This document shows positions 8,245 to 16,181 of a DNA stretch of 31,616 nt, piece by piece. Where the stretch lies: positions 1 through 31,616 of IMG/VR virus record IMGVR_UViG_3300003690_000048; one strand, 5' to 3'. The position numbers and the translations under genes are program-made. The DNA comes from a virus. Positions within the stretch are counted from its first letter, which is position 1; each line of letters begins with the position of its first letter. The notes below the pieces were generated by a model. The model did no database searches. It was not told where the DNA came from and worked only from the letters and a program-made list of their open reading frames with translations.

Positions 8245-8630
8245 TGCCCAGTGAGATAATCCGGCTCGACCTCCCTTCGGGCAACTGGTGGGAGGTCGAG
8301 GTACAGCCGCGCTGGGGCGAGATGATGCACATACGGCGGGAGATGGTGCGTATCACGGAGTCTGAAGGGGAGGACGAGGAAGCTCTAACGGCCATAATGG
8401 CCGCTCTAACTCGTGCCTGGAGCTATCAGAACGGAGCTGGCCCTCTGGAGATATCCATCGACGCCGTCAATGACATGGATTTAGGGGATGCCGCCGAGGT
8501 GATGCACCTCGTCAGCGAACGTGTCCTCCCTTTATTGGCGGCAGTGGGCGACAGAGAGCCGCCGAAGGTCTCGCCGCCTCTCTCGCCCGCAAAGAAATCG
8601 GCCCGGAGTGGCAAGAGTCGCAAATCCTAG
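8244..8630 (+). CDS. Tail assembly chaperone, gpG-like (unshifted product)
   Basis: 128 residues, with an N-terminal strand pair (IRLDLPSGNWWEVEVQPRW), an acidic helix, then ISIDAVNDMDLGDAAEVMHL. This is the usual pattern of gpG/TAC proteins, which bind the tape measure during tail assembly. After the slippery site at 8528 the zero frame ends in a basic Pro/Ser/Lys tail (SPAKKSARSGKSRKS) with no conserved look. The -1 frame continues into a better conserved domain. Place between the tube and the tape measure supports the call. Confidence 0.8.
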   Translation: MPSEIIRLDLPSGNWWEVEVQPRWGEMMHIRREMVRITESEGEDEEALTAIMAALTRAWSYQNGAGPLEISIDAVNDMDLGDAAEVMHLVSERVLPLLAAVGDREPPKVSPPLSPAKKSARSGKSRKS

Positions 8631-8755
8631 CGGAGACCCACTGGACGTGGCAGCAGTTACAGGACACACCCGCCCATGTAGTGGACAGGCTGATGCTGTA
8701 CCTGGCTGTACGAGGCACCGTCGAGTCTGGTGGAGATATGAGCTTCGATGCCTGA
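8244..8755 (+). CDS. Tail assembly chaperone, gpGT-like (-1 frameshift product)
   Basis: Joined product: zero frame from 8244 to the slippery heptamer at 8528-8534, then the -1 frame from 8534 to the tga at 8753-8755. The -1 frame is open throughout and reads ASLARKEIGPEWQES, then ETHWTWQQLQDTPAHVVDRL, then MLYLAVRG. This is the typical end of tail chaperone GT proteins (W-W-L---P---V). No start codon with a ribosome site introduces this segment on its own, which supports frameshifting. It overlaps the next gene by 8 nt. The mechanism is known for many siphoviruses; here the site and frames are seen and the efficiency is unknown. Confidence 0.8.
8528..8534 (+). promoter_or_regulatory. Programmed -1 frameshift site CCCTTTA
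   Basis: The zero frame reads ctC CCT TTA, a perfect X XXY YYZ heptamer. After slipping, both tRNAs can re-pair as CCC and TTT. It lies about 100 nt before the zero-frame stop of gpG, at the point where the -1 frame opens into the conserved T domain. No competing slippery site gives an equally good frame join. Confidence 0.8.
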
Positions 8756-9242
8756 AGAAGCCATCGAGGGGCTGGATAAGCTCACCAAGAAGCGCCTCAA
8801 CGATAACAAATGGATGGCAGATGCCATAGAGAGGGCGCTACGCCAGAGCGGCCTCGCCGTACAGGCCGAGGCTGTCATTCTGGCCCCCATCAATACGGGC
8901 GCACTGCGTCAGAGTATTACCACGGTGGTCGATGAGCGGCCACCGTTTCCTTTGTGGGTAGAGGTCGGGCCTTCGGTGAACTATGGTCGGTATGTGGAGT
9001 TCGGGCGCAAGCCTGGGAAGATGCCCCCGGTCTCAGCCCTGGAGCCGTGGGTGCGTACCAAACTCAAGCCGAAGAATCCCCGGGCCGTGGCGTTCCTGAT
9101 AGCTCGGAAGATAGCGCGGGAGGGCGTCGCAGCGCAGCCGTTCTTGCAGCCAGCATTCAAGAAGGCCGAGCCAGCGATTAAGGGGATACTGAATCGCCTC
9201 GGCATTGACCTCTGGAAGGCTTGGAAGAAGAAGATACCATGA
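8748..9242 (+). CDS. HK97 gp10-like minor tail component
   Basis: 164 residues. The pattern RQSGLAVQAEAVILAPINTG, then LRQSIT, then VNYGRYVEFGRKP, ending AAQPFLQPAFKKAEPAIKGI, is that of HK97 gp10-like tail completion proteins (A-P-TG-L--SI, Y---VEFGT, PFL-PA). In most phages this gene precedes the tube gene; here it follows the chaperones and precedes the tape measure. Start 8748 overlaps the end of gpGT, and the stop overlaps the tape measure ATG. Confidence 0.8.
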   Translation: MPEEAIEGLDKLTKKRLNDNKWMADAIERALRQSGLAVQAEAVILAPINTGALRQSITTVVDERPPFPLWVEVGPSVNYGRYVEFGRKPGKMPPVSALEPWVRTKLKPKNPRAVAFLIARKIAREGVAAQPFLQPAFKKAEPAIKGILNRLGIDLWKAWKKKIP

Positions 9243-11110
9243 CCACACAAGACCTGACGATTAAGCTTAAACTCAAGGACGACGCATCTAAGGGTATGGG
9301 CAAGGCGTCAAAGAATATCAAGGGCCACGCTGGGAAAATCAAGGCCAACCTCAGCAAAATTGGCACCGTCGGCGGGGGTGCGCTGATGATAGCATCGGCA
9401 GCCGCCCTCAAGCTCGGTGACACCTTCAAAGAGGCCGAGAACATCATCGCAGCCGGTACTGGGGCCACCGGTGAGGACTTGGAAGACCTCAAGGATTCCT
9501 TTCATGACGTGTTTACTGAGGTCCCAGACGACGCTGCTACCGTAGCCAGTGCCATTGCCGACGTAAATACGGCGTTCGGCTTCACAGGCGACGAACTGGA
9601 GAGGGTGGCCGAGCTAGCTCTTGGCGCTGGCAGGGCGATGGGCGAGGACATGGCGGGGCTGATAGCGTCCACGGCTGACGCTCTCATCGCATTCGACTCG
9701 CCGATGACGGATGCCGAGTCGTTGATGGACAAGTTGACTGTCGCGTCCCAGGCGTCCGGCACCTCAATGAAGGAAATCGCCGACAAGGTCGTGAAGTTTG
9801 GCCCGCAGCTAAATGCTATGGGCATTCCTCTGGATGAGTCTATCGCCCTGATTGCCAACATGGAAGCAAAGGGAATCAACGCTGGGAAGATGATGCCGGG
9901 GTTGAGCGGGGCGATGAAGAAGCTGGCCGATGAAGGGGTCACCGACATCTCAGGAGCGTTACAAGATGCGATAACAGCCATTGGAGAGACTGAGGACGAC
10001 ACCGAAGCTCTAGCGAAGGCGATGGAGGTCTTCGGAGCGGGCGCAGGTGTGCAATTTAAGGACGCCATCGACAAGGGTGCCTTCTCCATTGATGGCCCCG
10101 GCGGCTTGATGGAAGCACTCGCGAATTCCGACGGAGCATTAGGCGACCTAACAGAAAGCACCTTAACGTCGGCTGATAAGTTCGACATCATGAAAAATAA
10201 GGTGATGGATGCTGCGGCCCCCATCGGGGACTTCGCTGCTAAGGCCGGGCCGATGCTGATGATACTCCCGACCCTCACCACCATGACCGCAGCGCTATCT
10301 GGCGCGAAGGTGTTCTCGACTGCCGTGACATGGTTGCAGACTGCTGCTATGGCGGCATTAAATGTTGCGATGGGGCCGATTGGGCTGATTATCCTCGGAA
10401 TCGCCCTGGCTATCGCAGGCGTGATTTTGGTGTTCAAGAACTGGGACAAAATCATGGCAGTGTTCCAGAAGGCGTGGGACAAGTTCAAGAAAGGCATTCA
10501 GTGGCTGAGGGACAAATGGAAGGGAATATGGGACAAGGTCAAAAATGCCTTCCAGACGGTTGTCGATAAAGTCAAATCATTGTTTGATAGTAAATTGGGC
10601 TGGCTCCTGCCGGGTGGGGCGCTGCTGAAGGCGTTGTTTTTCTTGCGAGATAACTGGAAGACAATCTGGAACGGCATGAAGAACGTCGTTAAGGCGATTG
10701 CCAATCCGATTATCGGCGTCATCAATGCCGTAATCGGCGGCATCAACACCCTATTTGCTGCCCTCCGCAAAATCTCGGTGGGCTGGAAAGAGAAGAAGCT
10801 GCTGGGGAAGGTTGTCTTCCCAGGGTGGAAGCTCTCGCCGTTTAAAGGACTGCCAGACATCCCGAAGATTCCGGCAATGGCCGAGGGCGGAATTGTTACC
10901 AGCCCCACCCTGGCGATGGTGGGAGAGCGTGGCCCCGAAGCCGTCATCCCGCTCGGTAGGGGCGGAGCTGGCCTGGGAGTGACGGTCAACATTAACTTCC
11001 CCACGCGAGGGACAGTGCTGCTAGGCGACGACATGGCAGCGCGGAAGCTGGCCCAGGCGCTGACGCCTCTAATTAGACAGGCTCTCCGGGGCCAGCCGGG
11101 ATTCGCGTAA
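9239..11110 (+). CDS. Tape measure protein
   Basis: About 623 residues from ATG 9239 (ATGA overlap with the previous stop; the TTG at 9221 is less likely). The TMP core motif is present: TFKEAENIIAAGTGATGEDL, then a series of A-AIADVNTAFGFTGDELERV and PMTDAESLMDKLTVASQASG. A hydrophobic double span follows around residues 337-400 (GPIGLIILGIALAIAGVILV), as usual for tape measures that may enter the host membrane. The C-terminal MAEGGIVTSPTLAMVGERGP motif is also typical of phage tape measures. At the usual 0.15 nm per residue the tail would be near 90 nm. This implies a siphovirus with a short to medium tail. Confidence 0.93.
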   Translation: MTTQDLTIKLKLKDDASKGMGKASKNIKGHAGKIKANLSKIGTVGGGALMIASAAALKLGDTFKEAENIIAAGTGATGEDLEDLKDSFHDVFTEVPDDAATVASAIADVNTAFGFTGDELERVAELALGAGRAMGEDMAGLIASTADALIAFDSPMTDAESLMDKLTVASQASGTSMKEIADKVVKFGPQLNAMGIPLDESIALIANMEAKGINAGKMMPGLSGAMKKLADEGVTDISGALQDAITAIGETEDDTEALAKAMEVFGAGAGVQFKDAIDKGAFSIDGPGGLMEALANSDGALGDLTESTLTSADKFDIMKNKVMDAAAPIGDFAAKAGPMLMILPTLTTMTAALSGAKVFSTAVTWLQTAAMAALNVAMGPIGLIILGIALAIAGVILVFKNWDKIMAVFQKAWDKFKKGIQWLRDKWKGIWDKVKNAFQTVVDKVKSLFDSKLGWLLPGGALLKALFFLRDNWKTIWNGMKNVVKAIANPIIGVINAVIGGINTLFAALRKISVGWKEKKLLGKVVFPGWKLSPFKGLPDIPKIPAMAEGGIVTSPTLAMVGERGPEAVIPLGRGGAGLGVTVNINFPTRGTVLLGDDMAARKLAQALTPLIRQALRGQPGFA

Positions 11111-13770
11111 TGGCAAAGCCCAAGTACCGTGTAAGAGTCGATTGGAATCATGGCGGGCTGGGAGACCAGGACACCGCTATGGATTTCTCAACGGCGATTG
11201 ACGACATTACCAGCGACGTAAGGGTTATGGGGTATGACCATGTCCGTGACCTGTCCAGCGAGTTGATAGAGTCGGGGATTCTGTCCCTTGAACTCAATAA
11301 TACTGACCACAAATACAGCCCGACCAACATCACCGGAGGTTCGGCCAGCCCCCTGATTGCTAGTGGGGCGACCCTTGTACTCCCAGGCAAGCCCATCTGG
11401 GTGCAGATGTTCTACCCCTACGATGCCTTCACCGGCTCCCAGGCTAACCTCGACACCCACACCCCTGATGAGGATTCCGCGTGGGCATGGGTCGATAGCA
11501 CGTATGAGTTCGAGCTAGACGGCTCTGGAAATGCTCGCATCGCGAATTCCACCAGTGACAGCCAGACGGCGGGCCCGCGGTACTCCTACATGGAGTACGG
11601 TGATAAAAACGCATCCCTCCATGCTCGTATCACGACCCCTAGCGCTTATCTAGTGAGCTTCGCAAATAATCGGGCGTCATATTTCGGGTTCCTAATCCGC
11701 TGGACGGACGCTAACAACTATCAGGCCGTGGGGTTCGATGTATCCAACTCCACCCGCAGGGGCAGGGTGTCACTGTTTACATACAGCACTAACCGCACGG
11801 TCACGGGCAACGGGTCGTCTTCCACCAATAACTACACCTGCCCCGACTCCAGCCTGTACACGGTTGACCAGTACGTGATGATAGAGCATGAGCTACACCG
11901 CATCACCGCCATCCCTAACAGCACGACCATCACCTGTAACAGGGGCCAGCTTAGTACTCAGGCCACCGCTCATACAGGGACACTCGCAGCCCCCATAGTG
12001 CAGATGTCGCGCCTAACGGTACGAACGTCGTCTACGGTTGGCGCAGGCAGTGCGTTGTGGAGTGTGAGCGAGACTCACGACATTCAGGTCCATCTCCGAG
12101 ACGAGTATATCGACGTGACCTTCGACGGGTCGCATTGCTCTCCTGGCGATTCTGGGGATGTGTTCTCAGTTGGGAGTAAGACCTTTGCAGTAGCCGAGGG
12201 GGTTGAGCCGGTGACCTCCCATACATTCGTCGCAGAGGCCGGGGCCAGCGTCGGCACCAAACACGGCCTCTGGCGTCAAGACCGGGCTAAACGTGGCTCA
12301 GACTATGGGGATACTCCGGCAGAGTCGTCCCTTGATGCAGTCGAGTTGTACGAAGAGTTCGGGGGATACCGCAGCTTGTTTTTCGGGTATCTGTCGTCCA
12401 TCACGCCAGACCCTGACCCCCAGAACCAATACTGCTACATTGAAGCCTACGACGAGTTCGAGACGGCCAAACGCGCCCATATCCGGTATTCGGTGGTGTC
12501 GGGAGATGCCTGGGGTGTGCGGCGGAAGGAGCTTCACACTCCCCTGCTGGAGTTAATGGGCCACGCAAAGCAGTTTGTGTATGGCTGGACAGCCTTCACG
12601 AACTACCGGGCGCACAATCTCATCATGGAGCCATTCACGGCTGTCGCTGGGCCAGCGGCAGACATCGAAGTGGACGGACAGCCCGCCAACAAAAAAATCG
12701 ACGACAATCTTTTGAACGTCTTATGGCAGGCACAGGTGGAGGAAGACGGATTCATCTATATGGACGGGGAGGGCTTCCTGCGGCTGGAGAGCCGAGTTCA
12801 TCGCACTGGTGCCGGAACCGGCCATACACCCAATACGTGGCCCATCATAACCCCGTCAGGCCAGGCTCACTCGGCCACGCATGACTCTCTGACAAGTCAT
12901 ACGCATGTCTTATATGGGCGGGACGCGGCGGCCACATATAAAAACACCTACGACGGCACGAATCCTGCGTATTCCTTCCTGAGCTACGAGGACGGCCACC
13001 AGAATATCGAGAACCGGCTGACGATGGTCGTGCAGGGTGCTGTTATAGCTGTAGTATATGCCACAAAGATTTGGAATTCCTCCCAGGCTGACGGCGATGA
13101 GAGGATTGAAGTAGGGGCAGGGGCGACAATCACCATTATCTGTGACCTTGGCTCCTCGTATACCACCGCCTCAGCGGTGCAAACTCCCTCAGTTACGAAT
13201 ACCTACCTGGCGGCTTATCCTGCCAGAGACGCCAGCGGGACGGCTGCGACCAATAGCGAGATAGTTGCCACAGCGGTGAGGGCGTTGGGCGACCCGAATT
13301 ATTCCGCGTTCAAGTTCACCCTTGCCAACACGACTGGCAGCACGCTATACGTGACGAAGTTCGACTTGTACACCCCGACTAGCTCCCCCGGCGGCAGTCA
13401 CGTTGGAGCCTACAAGCTCGGGGAGAAGGTCGCTGTGGAGTCCCTGGACGCTACCAGCATCACGGCCTATGGGGAGCGTCGGAAGGAGTTGAAGAGTCTA
13501 TTCCTAACCAACTCCGAGACGGCCCAGCTTGCATTGGCTAATCGCCTTGCGCGGAAGAAGGACCCAAAGACCGTCATGACTCTCACGCTCCTGGGGGGCG
13601 ATAAGGCGACGCTCCACCATATGATTACCCGTCGTCTGTCAGACCGGGTGAAGGTTACGAATTCCGACCTCAATATGACCGATAAGGAGATGTACGTCGA
13701 GGGGGAGACCTGGGACATCTCCGAGGGTGGCACTGTGATAGAGCAACAACTACTCCTTCGGGCTGTCTAA
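11110..13770 (+). CDS. Large tail hub / receptor-type minor tail protein
   Basis: 886 residues, directly after the tape measure (taATGg overlap), where distal tail and hub proteins are found. The start (VRVDWNHGGLGDQDTAMDFS) and ILSLELNNTDHKYSPTNI resemble the N-terminal domain of phage minor tail proteins, in which FDDITSDV-type strands are followed by LNN-D--YSP. Residues about 110-400 look like an inserted concanavalin-type beta-sandwich (FGFLIRWTDANNYQAVGFDV), which could bind sugar. The C-terminal third (ANRLARKKDPKTVMTLTLLG, then RLSDRVKVTNSD) matches the end of hub-type tail proteins. This single gene may replace separate Dit and Tal proteins. Confidence 0.75.
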   Translation: MAKPKYRVRVDWNHGGLGDQDTAMDFSTAIDDITSDVRVMGYDHVRDLSSELIESGILSLELNNTDHKYSPTNITGGSASPLIASGATLVLPGKPIWVQMFYPYDAFTGSQANLDTHTPDEDSAWAWVDSTYEFELDGSGNARIANSTSDSQTAGPRYSYMEYGDKNASLHARITTPSAYLVSFANNRASYFGFLIRWTDANNYQAVGFDVSNSTRRGRVSLFTYSTNRTVTGNGSSSTNNYTCPDSSLYTVDQYVMIEHELHRITAIPNSTTITCNRGQLSTQATAHTGTLAAPIVQMSRLTVRTSSTVGAGSALWSVSETHDIQVHLRDEYIDVTFDGSHCSPGDSGDVFSVGSKTFAVAEGVEPVTSHTFVAEAGASVGTKHGLWRQDRAKRGSDYGDTPAESSLDAVELYEEFGGYRSLFFGYLSSITPDPDPQNQYCYIEAYDEFETAKRAHIRYSVVSGDAWGVRRKELHTPLLELMGHAKQFVYGWTAFTNYRAHNLIMEPFTAVAGPAADIEVDGQPANKKIDDNLLNVLWQAQVEEDGFIYMDGEGFLRLESRVHRTGAGTGHTPNTWPIITPSGQAHSATHDSLTSHTHVLYGRDAAATYKNTYDGTNPAYSFLSYEDGHQNIENRLTMVVQGAVIAVVYATKIWNSSQADGDERIEVGAGATITIICDLGSSYTTASAVQTPSVTNTYLAAYPARDASGTAATNSEIVATAVRALGDPNYSAFKFTLANTTGSTLYVTKFDLYTPTSSPGGSHVGAYKLGEKVAVESLDATSITAYGERRKELKSLFLTNSETAQLALANRLARKKDPKTVMTLTLLGGDKATLHHMITRRLSDRVKVTNSDLNMTDKEMYVEGETWDISEGGTVIEQQLLLRAV

Positions 13771-13949
13771 TGGAGAAGGAGAGGTACGAGCAGTTGCGGG
13801 AGATACTTGCCCTACGGGTACTGCCGGAACTCAAGGAGATTCGACGGCGACAGGTCGTACTCCAGGCCACTGTCTGGATAGGTATGGCCTGCCTATTGAG
13901 CGGGATGGTGGTAATATTGGGGCTGATAGGGATGTTGGGTGTCAGATAA
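13770..13949 (+). CDS. Small coiled-coil plus membrane protein
   Basis: 59 residues: MEKERYEQLREILALRVLPE, then a basic IRRRQVV stretch, then one hydrophobic span at residues 32-57 ending GMLGVR. ATG 13770 overlaps the tail gene stop. The shape (short coiled coil, then a C-terminal anchor) resembles haemolysin XhlA-like or spanin-like lysis accessory proteins, but I see no firm family match. It is the first of six short open frames after the tail genes, most of which have membrane segments. Confidence 0.55.
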   Translation: MEKERYEQLREILALRVLPELKEIRRRQVVLQATVWIGMACLLSGMVVILGLIGMLGVR

Positions 13950-14214
13950 ATTAGCAAAGGAGGTGTCAAGCGGGAGCCGCAAGAACGGCAAAGAATCAGT
14001 TACGTTGTCAGGACGCGAACTGATTCAACTAGTTGTTTTCACGCCCGTGGTTTTCACCTGGTTGTTCCTGGCTGCGCGTATAATATGGTCAGCGAGTAGC
14101 AACCCAGAGACCCTGGACAACATCGAGGGGCTGTTGACTGCCCTGGCCGTCATAACTATCCCTGTGAGCCACGGCTTGTCTAAGATATTTGAGGGTGATA
14201 AAAGTGACAAATGA
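13939..14214 (+). CDS. Two-span membrane protein, holin candidate
   Basis: 91 residues from GTG 13939. A Ser/Lys-rich N-terminus is followed by two hydrophobic spans, about residues 28-50 (LVVFTPVVFTWLFLAA) and 62-80 (GLLTALAVITIPVSHGL), and a charged end (KIFEGDKSDK). Two spans, a charged tail, small size and the position after the tail module all fit a class II holin. No recognisable endolysin lies beside it, so the assignment is an inference. Confidence 0.5.
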   Translation: MSDKLAKEVSSGSRKNGKESVTLSGRELIQLVVFTPVVFTWLFLAARIIWSASSNPETLDNIEGLLTALAVITIPVSHGLSKIFEGDKSDK

Positions 14215-15134
14215 AGAAAATTAAGCTCGTAGTCAAAGAGCGTCAGATTAGTTTTCCCAGGTTGCCGTTTGTCGGCATCACGCTGCCCCTGCATCTGGCG
14301 TTCCGGCTCCCGACGCTCCAGGGGCTGTCCTTTGGCGGCAACGCCAAGGCGATGATTGCCCTCACGATGGCTGTGTCTGTGCTGGTCATCTCAGGGGCAG
14401 TGTATTTCGCCATCAAGGGCATATCCCCGGCTCCCATCTGGCCGCAGAGCGCCAGCTATGACGCAGCGGTGGCCCAGGGTCTAGGCCAGGAACAGATAGG
14501 CGTCGGCATGGAGATACCAGACGATGTCCAGACGGGCACGATGACGCTGGAACTCATAATTTCCTCGGCCAGGATTTCGTCCATTGAGTTCAGTGATATG
14601 TCTATCGGCAAGGCGTCCGGCCTGACGGACGCCATCAACATCAGTTCGAGCGCCGGGAACATCCTATGCGAGACGCTACTACTGGAGGACGTTGAGGCCA
14701 CCGATTTCACCCTCGCAACCTCCACGGCCTATGCTCTGACAGTCTCGACGACAACGGCAGACGGCCTCAGCATCAACCCCACTCTATCGAGTGACCCTAT
14801 CCAGTATGCGTTCGGTAGCACCCGTGGCGCATTGAGTGTTCCGGCTGTTAGCGGTGGCACGTTTGACAGGATATTGATTTCATCAGCCGCAACGTCTACC
14901 GTCGGCCTTATATCGTTCAAAAGGGTCAAGGCTTACGGTGCAGGGATTACCATCAGCGGCATCCAGTGCGGGGAGATTATCATCAGAGGGACGGCTGTCG
15001 GGGAGAGCATCTATGGGGACGGGACGGGCATTGATAGCGCCAGCTTTAAGATTGGCGGTAGCGGTGTCGGGACGGTTAAAGTCCAGTCCAGTTCGCTCAT
15101 CGGTAACGTGGAACGTCCTGTGAGCGTCAAGTGA
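14211..15134 (+). CDS. Membrane-anchored beta-repeat protein, unknown
   Basis: 307 residues. A basic, Leu/Pro-rich N-terminus is followed by one membrane span at residues 47-68 (MIALTMAVSVLVISGAVYFA), then about 235 residues of Ser/Thr/Gly/Ile-rich short strands (SSARISSIEFSDMS, GAGITISGIQCGEIIIRGT). The latter look like a solenoid or beta-helix. No lysozyme, amidase or protease motif is visible. Topology suggests an inner-membrane anchor with an exported beta domain, or a virion protein with a hydrophobic anchor. It could belong to lysis or to tail-associated surface structures. ATGA overlap at its start, GTGA at its end. Confidence 0.55.
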   Translation: MKKIKLVVKERQISFPRLPFVGITLPLHLAFRLPTLQGLSFGGNAKAMIALTMAVSVLVISGAVYFAIKGISPAPIWPQSASYDAAVAQGLGQEQIGVGMEIPDDVQTGTMTLELIISSARISSIEFSDMSIGKASGLTDAINISSSAGNILCETLLLEDVEATDFTLATSTAYALTVSTTTADGLSINPTLSSDPIQYAFGSTRGALSVPAVSGGTFDRILISSAATSTVGLISFKRVKAYGAGITISGIQCGEIIIRGTAVGESIYGDGTGIDSASFKIGGSGVGTVKVQSSSLIGNVERPVSVK

Positions 15135-15283
15135 AGGCTAACCACATAGCCTTCAGAATGGAGCGGGTTGCACTGAGCCAGTGGTTCTGGCGTGGGGTGG
15201 CCTCTACAGCTATCCTCGCCGTCTGTGTGGCTGTTGCCAAGCGGTATGTAGACGGGAAGTATGACAGCGGGGAGTGGCCTTGA
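15131..15283 (+). CDS. Small single-span membrane protein
   Basis: 50 residues from GTG 15131, which overlaps the preceding stop (GTGA). Sequence begins MKANHIAFRMERVALSQWFW, with one hydrophobic span at about residues 22-38 (VASTAILAVCVAVA), then a charged end (KRYVDGKYDSGEWP). The stop overlaps the next ATG (tgATGg). Coupling on both sides and position in the membrane-protein cluster support translation. A lysis or superinfection role is possible but unproven. Confidence 0.5.
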   Translation: MKANHIAFRMERVALSQWFWRGVASTAILAVCVAVAKRYVDGKYDSGEWP

Positions 15284-15456
15284 TGGAACACTTGAAGGAC
15301 TTCATTGGGAAAATTCGGCCCCAGGTGTTTCTCAGCTTGTGCATATTGGGCGTGATTGCCTACATTGGCGTTCAGGCAGACCTGACTGAAGTCACGGTTG
15401 GCTGTTTGGCCGGGATAATCGCCCTTGCCAAAGACGTAATGCAGGCCGATGCTTAA
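15283..15456 (+). CDS. Small two-span membrane protein, holin-like
   Basis: 57 residues from ATG 15283 with a ribosome site (gggga) 8 nt upstream. An amphipathic N-terminus (EHLKDFIGKIRPQ) precedes spans at about 16-32 (VFLSLCILGVIAYIGV) and 37-51 (TVGCLAGIIALAKDV). The size and the two spans joined by a short turn (QADLTE) fit a small holin. It is an alternative holin candidate to the 13939 gene. Confidence 0.5.
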   Translation: MEHLKDFIGKIRPQVFLSLCILGVIAYIGVQADLTEVTVGCLAGIIALAKDVMQADA

Positions 15457-15532
15457 CCGCGTTGCCCAGGTGGCGACCATAGGCATCTGCCTGGGCGTCT
15501 GGGCGACGTTTTGGCTGGTGCTGCGTGGTTAA
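15449..15532 (+). CDS. 27-residue hydrophobic peptide
   Basis: Short open frame ATG 15449 to taa 15532, encoding MLNRVAQVATIGICLGVWAT and seven more residues, with one potential membrane span. It overlaps both neighbours by 8 nt, as do its larger neighbours. It resembles other tiny membrane peptides in phage lysis regions. Translation is not proven, and no strong ribosome site is seen. Confidence 0.3.
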   Translation: MLNRVAQVATIGICLGVWATFWLVLRG

Positions 15533-15713
15533 CCTGCTGGCCTGGGTTCGCTCCCGGCTCTCGCCCACGGTGGCCGGGGTCTGGTGTGTCCACTGCCGTG
15601 GCCGCCGTACTGTCCGGCAGGTCGAGATTGTCCCAGGCCGTACCGGCAATCGCATGGTGGGGGAGTGCCATGAGTGCGGCGGCAAAACGTCGAAGTTCGT
15701 CGTCTCCGCATAG
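15525..15713 (+). CDS. Zinc-ribbon protein, DUF5679-like
   Basis: 62 residues from GTG 15525. Two knuckles are visible: CVHCRGRRTVRQVEIVPG and GECHECGGKTSKF. These are joined by GRTGNRMV, which matches the small DUF5679-type pattern (C-x2-C-x-K/R-R, then NGR, then G-C-x2-CG). It probably binds zinc and perhaps nucleic acid. The first residues (LLAWVRSRLSP) could be a short amphipathic anchor. Family function is unknown. Confidence 0.55.
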   Translation: MVNLLAWVRSRLSPTVAGVWCVHCRGRRTVRQVEIVPGRTGNRMVGECHECGGKTSKFVVSA

Positions 15714-15879
15714 CGACGGCCGAAACCCCAGGCCGGTGGAGATGCCCCCGGCCTCGTGGGGCCTCTGCCGCATCCATCGTTGCTGGGTGGTCGGCGACCT
15801 CGGAGATGGCCTATGTGTAGAGCATTGGGATAAGGGCGTGGGCAGACGTGACAGGGATGGGGCGGAAGCAGTAGAATAA
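15670..15879 (+). CDS. Possible small Cys/His protein at the end of the late operon
   Basis: Possible 69-residue product from ATG 15670 (ggggag ribosome site 5 nt upstream), overlapping the zinc-ribbon gene by 44 nt in another frame. The N-terminus is low-complexity (AAAKRRSSSSPHSDGR). The second half has LCRIHRC, then GDLGDGLCVEHWDKG, a plausible C-x2-H...C-x2-H metal site. The second half looks protein-like, while the first may be fortuitous. Last open frame before the terminator at 15986. Confidence 0.35.
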   Translation: MSAAAKRRSSSSPHSDGRNPRPVEMPPASWGLCRIHRCWVVGDLGDGLCVEHWDKGVGRRDRDGAEAVE

Positions 15880-15898
15880 ACCAGTCCTCCTTCTTCCT

Positions 15899-15962
15899 GG
15901 GCCGTCGGCGGATTCTCCTTTTCCACTGACGGCCCTCTCTATGCTCCACCATGCTCCACCAT
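15899..15962 (+). repeat. Hairpin and short tandem repeat in the 15.9-kb gap
   Basis: gggccgtc (15899-15906) can pair with gacggccc (15928-15935) across a 21-nt loop. Immediately after, atgctccacc is repeated at 15941-15950 and 15951-15960. These lie between the last late gene and the terminator at 15986. No coding frame is supported here. Confidence 0.5.
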
Positions 15963-15985
15963 TTGTCATATTGAGACACGCCTTT

Positions 15986-16008
15986 TGTGGCATTGCCACA
16001 CCTTTTTT
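15986..16008 (+). terminator. Intrinsic terminator at the end of the late operon
   Basis: tgtggc (15986-15991) pairs with gccaca (15995-16000) around a 3-nt loop, followed by cc and six T residues (16003-16008). The stem is short but compact and the T-run is good. It separates the tail/membrane-protein operon from the promoter at 16182. Confidence 0.6.
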
Positions 16009-16029
16009 CGTATCTGTGTCTCCTAAATT

Positions 16030-16066
16030 CCCCCCAAATACCCCCTAAACTCGCCCCCTCCTTCCC
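16030..16066 (-). other. G-quadruplex-capable G-runs on the minus strand
   Basis: The + strand has C-runs of 6 (16030-16035), 5 (16041-16045), 5 (16054-16058) and 3 (16064-16066) separated by 5-8 nt. On the minus strand this is four G-runs with loops short enough for a quadruplex. The stretch is the main non-coding gap of the genome, so an origin or regulatory role is possible. Only the sequence pattern is seen. Confidence 0.4.
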
Positions 16067-16181
16067 AAGGCATCCACGCTCCCGCAAGGCGCTCAAACAA
16101 GGCGACCCTCGAGCATCTTGTGAGTTCCAGGGAGCCGTCGACGGCCTGCCGGAACCTGTACTGAGATGAGTATAAAACCAC

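Noticed and set aside
8591-8597. A AAG AAA as the frameshift site of the tail chaperone
   Set aside because: It does not fit X XXY YYZ in the zero frame, and the perfect CCCTTTA lies upstream at 8528.
8521-8829. 102-codon + frame across the gpG/gp10 boundary
   Set aside because: Third-frame shadow, very Arg/Ser-rich, no family pattern; the -1 frame carries the conserved sequence.
9502-10497. 331-codon open frame on the minus strand inside the tape measure gene
   Set aside because: It is antisense to a well supported gene, has Ala/Ser-rich composition mirroring the sense codons, no ribosome site, and no recognisable motif.
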